A stretch of DNA of 64,000 nt, from NCBI RefSeq assembly GCF_001428895.1, contig NZ_LMJA01000032.1, positions 123,419 through 187,418 of the forward strand, in the 5' to 3' direction. This document shows positions 63,934 through 64,000 of this stretch, one piece after another; position 1 is the stretch's first letter, and each line of letters starts with the position of its first letter. Under the pieces are notes generated by a model, which saw nothing but the letters and a program-made list of their open reading frames with translations, searched no databases and had not been told where the DNA came from. A program made the translations under genes and the position numbers. Origin of the DNA: Mycobacterium sp. Root265. GTDB taxonomy: Bacteria > Actinomycetota > Actinomycetes > Mycobacteriales > Mycobacteriaceae.

Positions 63934-64000
63934 GTGAACCCCATCCAGCCCAGCGCCGAGCCCCCGGGCTGTAGGCGCCGTTTGGCGCGGCCCGGATCGT
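63934..64000 (+). CDS. Possible start of a further gene, cut by the window end
   Basis: A GTG at 63934 follows GAAGGAG (63923-63929) and reads about 22 codons in frame to the window edge (first residues VNPIQPSAEPPG). Nothing recognisable is encoded in this short part. The 144 bases between the LuxR-type stop and this GTG hold no other gene. The call rests only on the ribosome site and open frame. Confidence 0.35.
   Translation, partial: MNPIQPSAEPPGCRRRLARPGS

Overview
The window is high-GC actinobacterial DNA, and gene content and order point to a mycobacterium, most likely a fast-growing Mycolicibacterium-type species. The evidence is a KstR/KstR2-controlled cholesterol-degradation cluster, a Ddn-like deazaflavin enzyme beside it, an EspA-like type VII secretion protein and a DUF222/HNH (13E12-type) protein. 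Gene order largely follows M. tuberculosis Rv3575c to Rv3547 in inverted orientation, but with large insertions. The species cannot be named from the sequence alone.

Region 1 (1-12040): the end of a metal ABC permease and a LacI regulator, then kstR-otsB-methyltransferase (minus strand) divergent from fadE34. Next come kshB with a secreted-protein gene and a TetR gene (minus), divergent from hsaADCB (plus). This set opens and cleaves steroid rings A/B. Three 14-bp KstR boxes lie in the two divergent promoter regions. Region 2 (12046-21440) is accessory: a membrane-anchored hypothetical protein, an alpha/beta hydrolase, and a 3-hydroxybutyrate/acetoacetate module (LysR, MHS transporter, SDR, IclR, scoAB) with candidate operators for both regulators, then a DUF222/HNH gene and another hydrolase.

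Region 3 (21406-34768) is the first half of the KstR2 regulon for rings C/D: fadD3-fadE31-fadE32-fadE33 (minus) and an aminotransferase gene, opposite fadE30-SDR and kstR2-fadA6 (plus). It is interrupted by an isochorismatase-like gene and by a two-component system with a DUF4153 membrane protein. Region 4 (34752-46864) is a purine-catabolism island: xanthine dehydrogenase, guanine deaminase, flavin urate hydroxylase, HIU hydrolase, OHCU decarboxylase, and an NCS2 permease fused to a second, altered OHCU-decarboxylase-like domain. A secreted cupin, an alcohol dehydrogenase and a phospholipase D follow. Region 5 (46904-52612) is the rest of the KstR2 regulon, echA20-ipdA-ipdB-ipdC (minus) against ipdF-SDR (plus), ending at ddn. 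All three KstR2 boxes precede a TAnnCT hexamer placed exactly 6 nt before the start codon of the plus-strand gene, which suggests leaderless promoters.

Region 6 (52654-64000) is stress/cell-envelope and regulatory: an EspA-like protein with a C-terminal HExxH motif followed by a lipoprotein and a small membrane protein, a secreted histidine phosphatase, an F420-dependent-reductase-like protein, a pirin, a cutinase-like protein, a SigH-like ECF sigma factor with an NTF2-like partner, a TetR, and a large LuxR-type ATPase regulator. A 93-bp element, about 88% identical between copies, lies upstream of both the F420-reductase-like gene and the NTF2-sigma operon in inverted orientation, and looks like a shared sigma-dependent promoter.

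No rRNA, tRNA, CRISPR array, insertion sequence or convincing intrinsic terminator was recognised, and no gene-free stretch exceeds about 300 bases.
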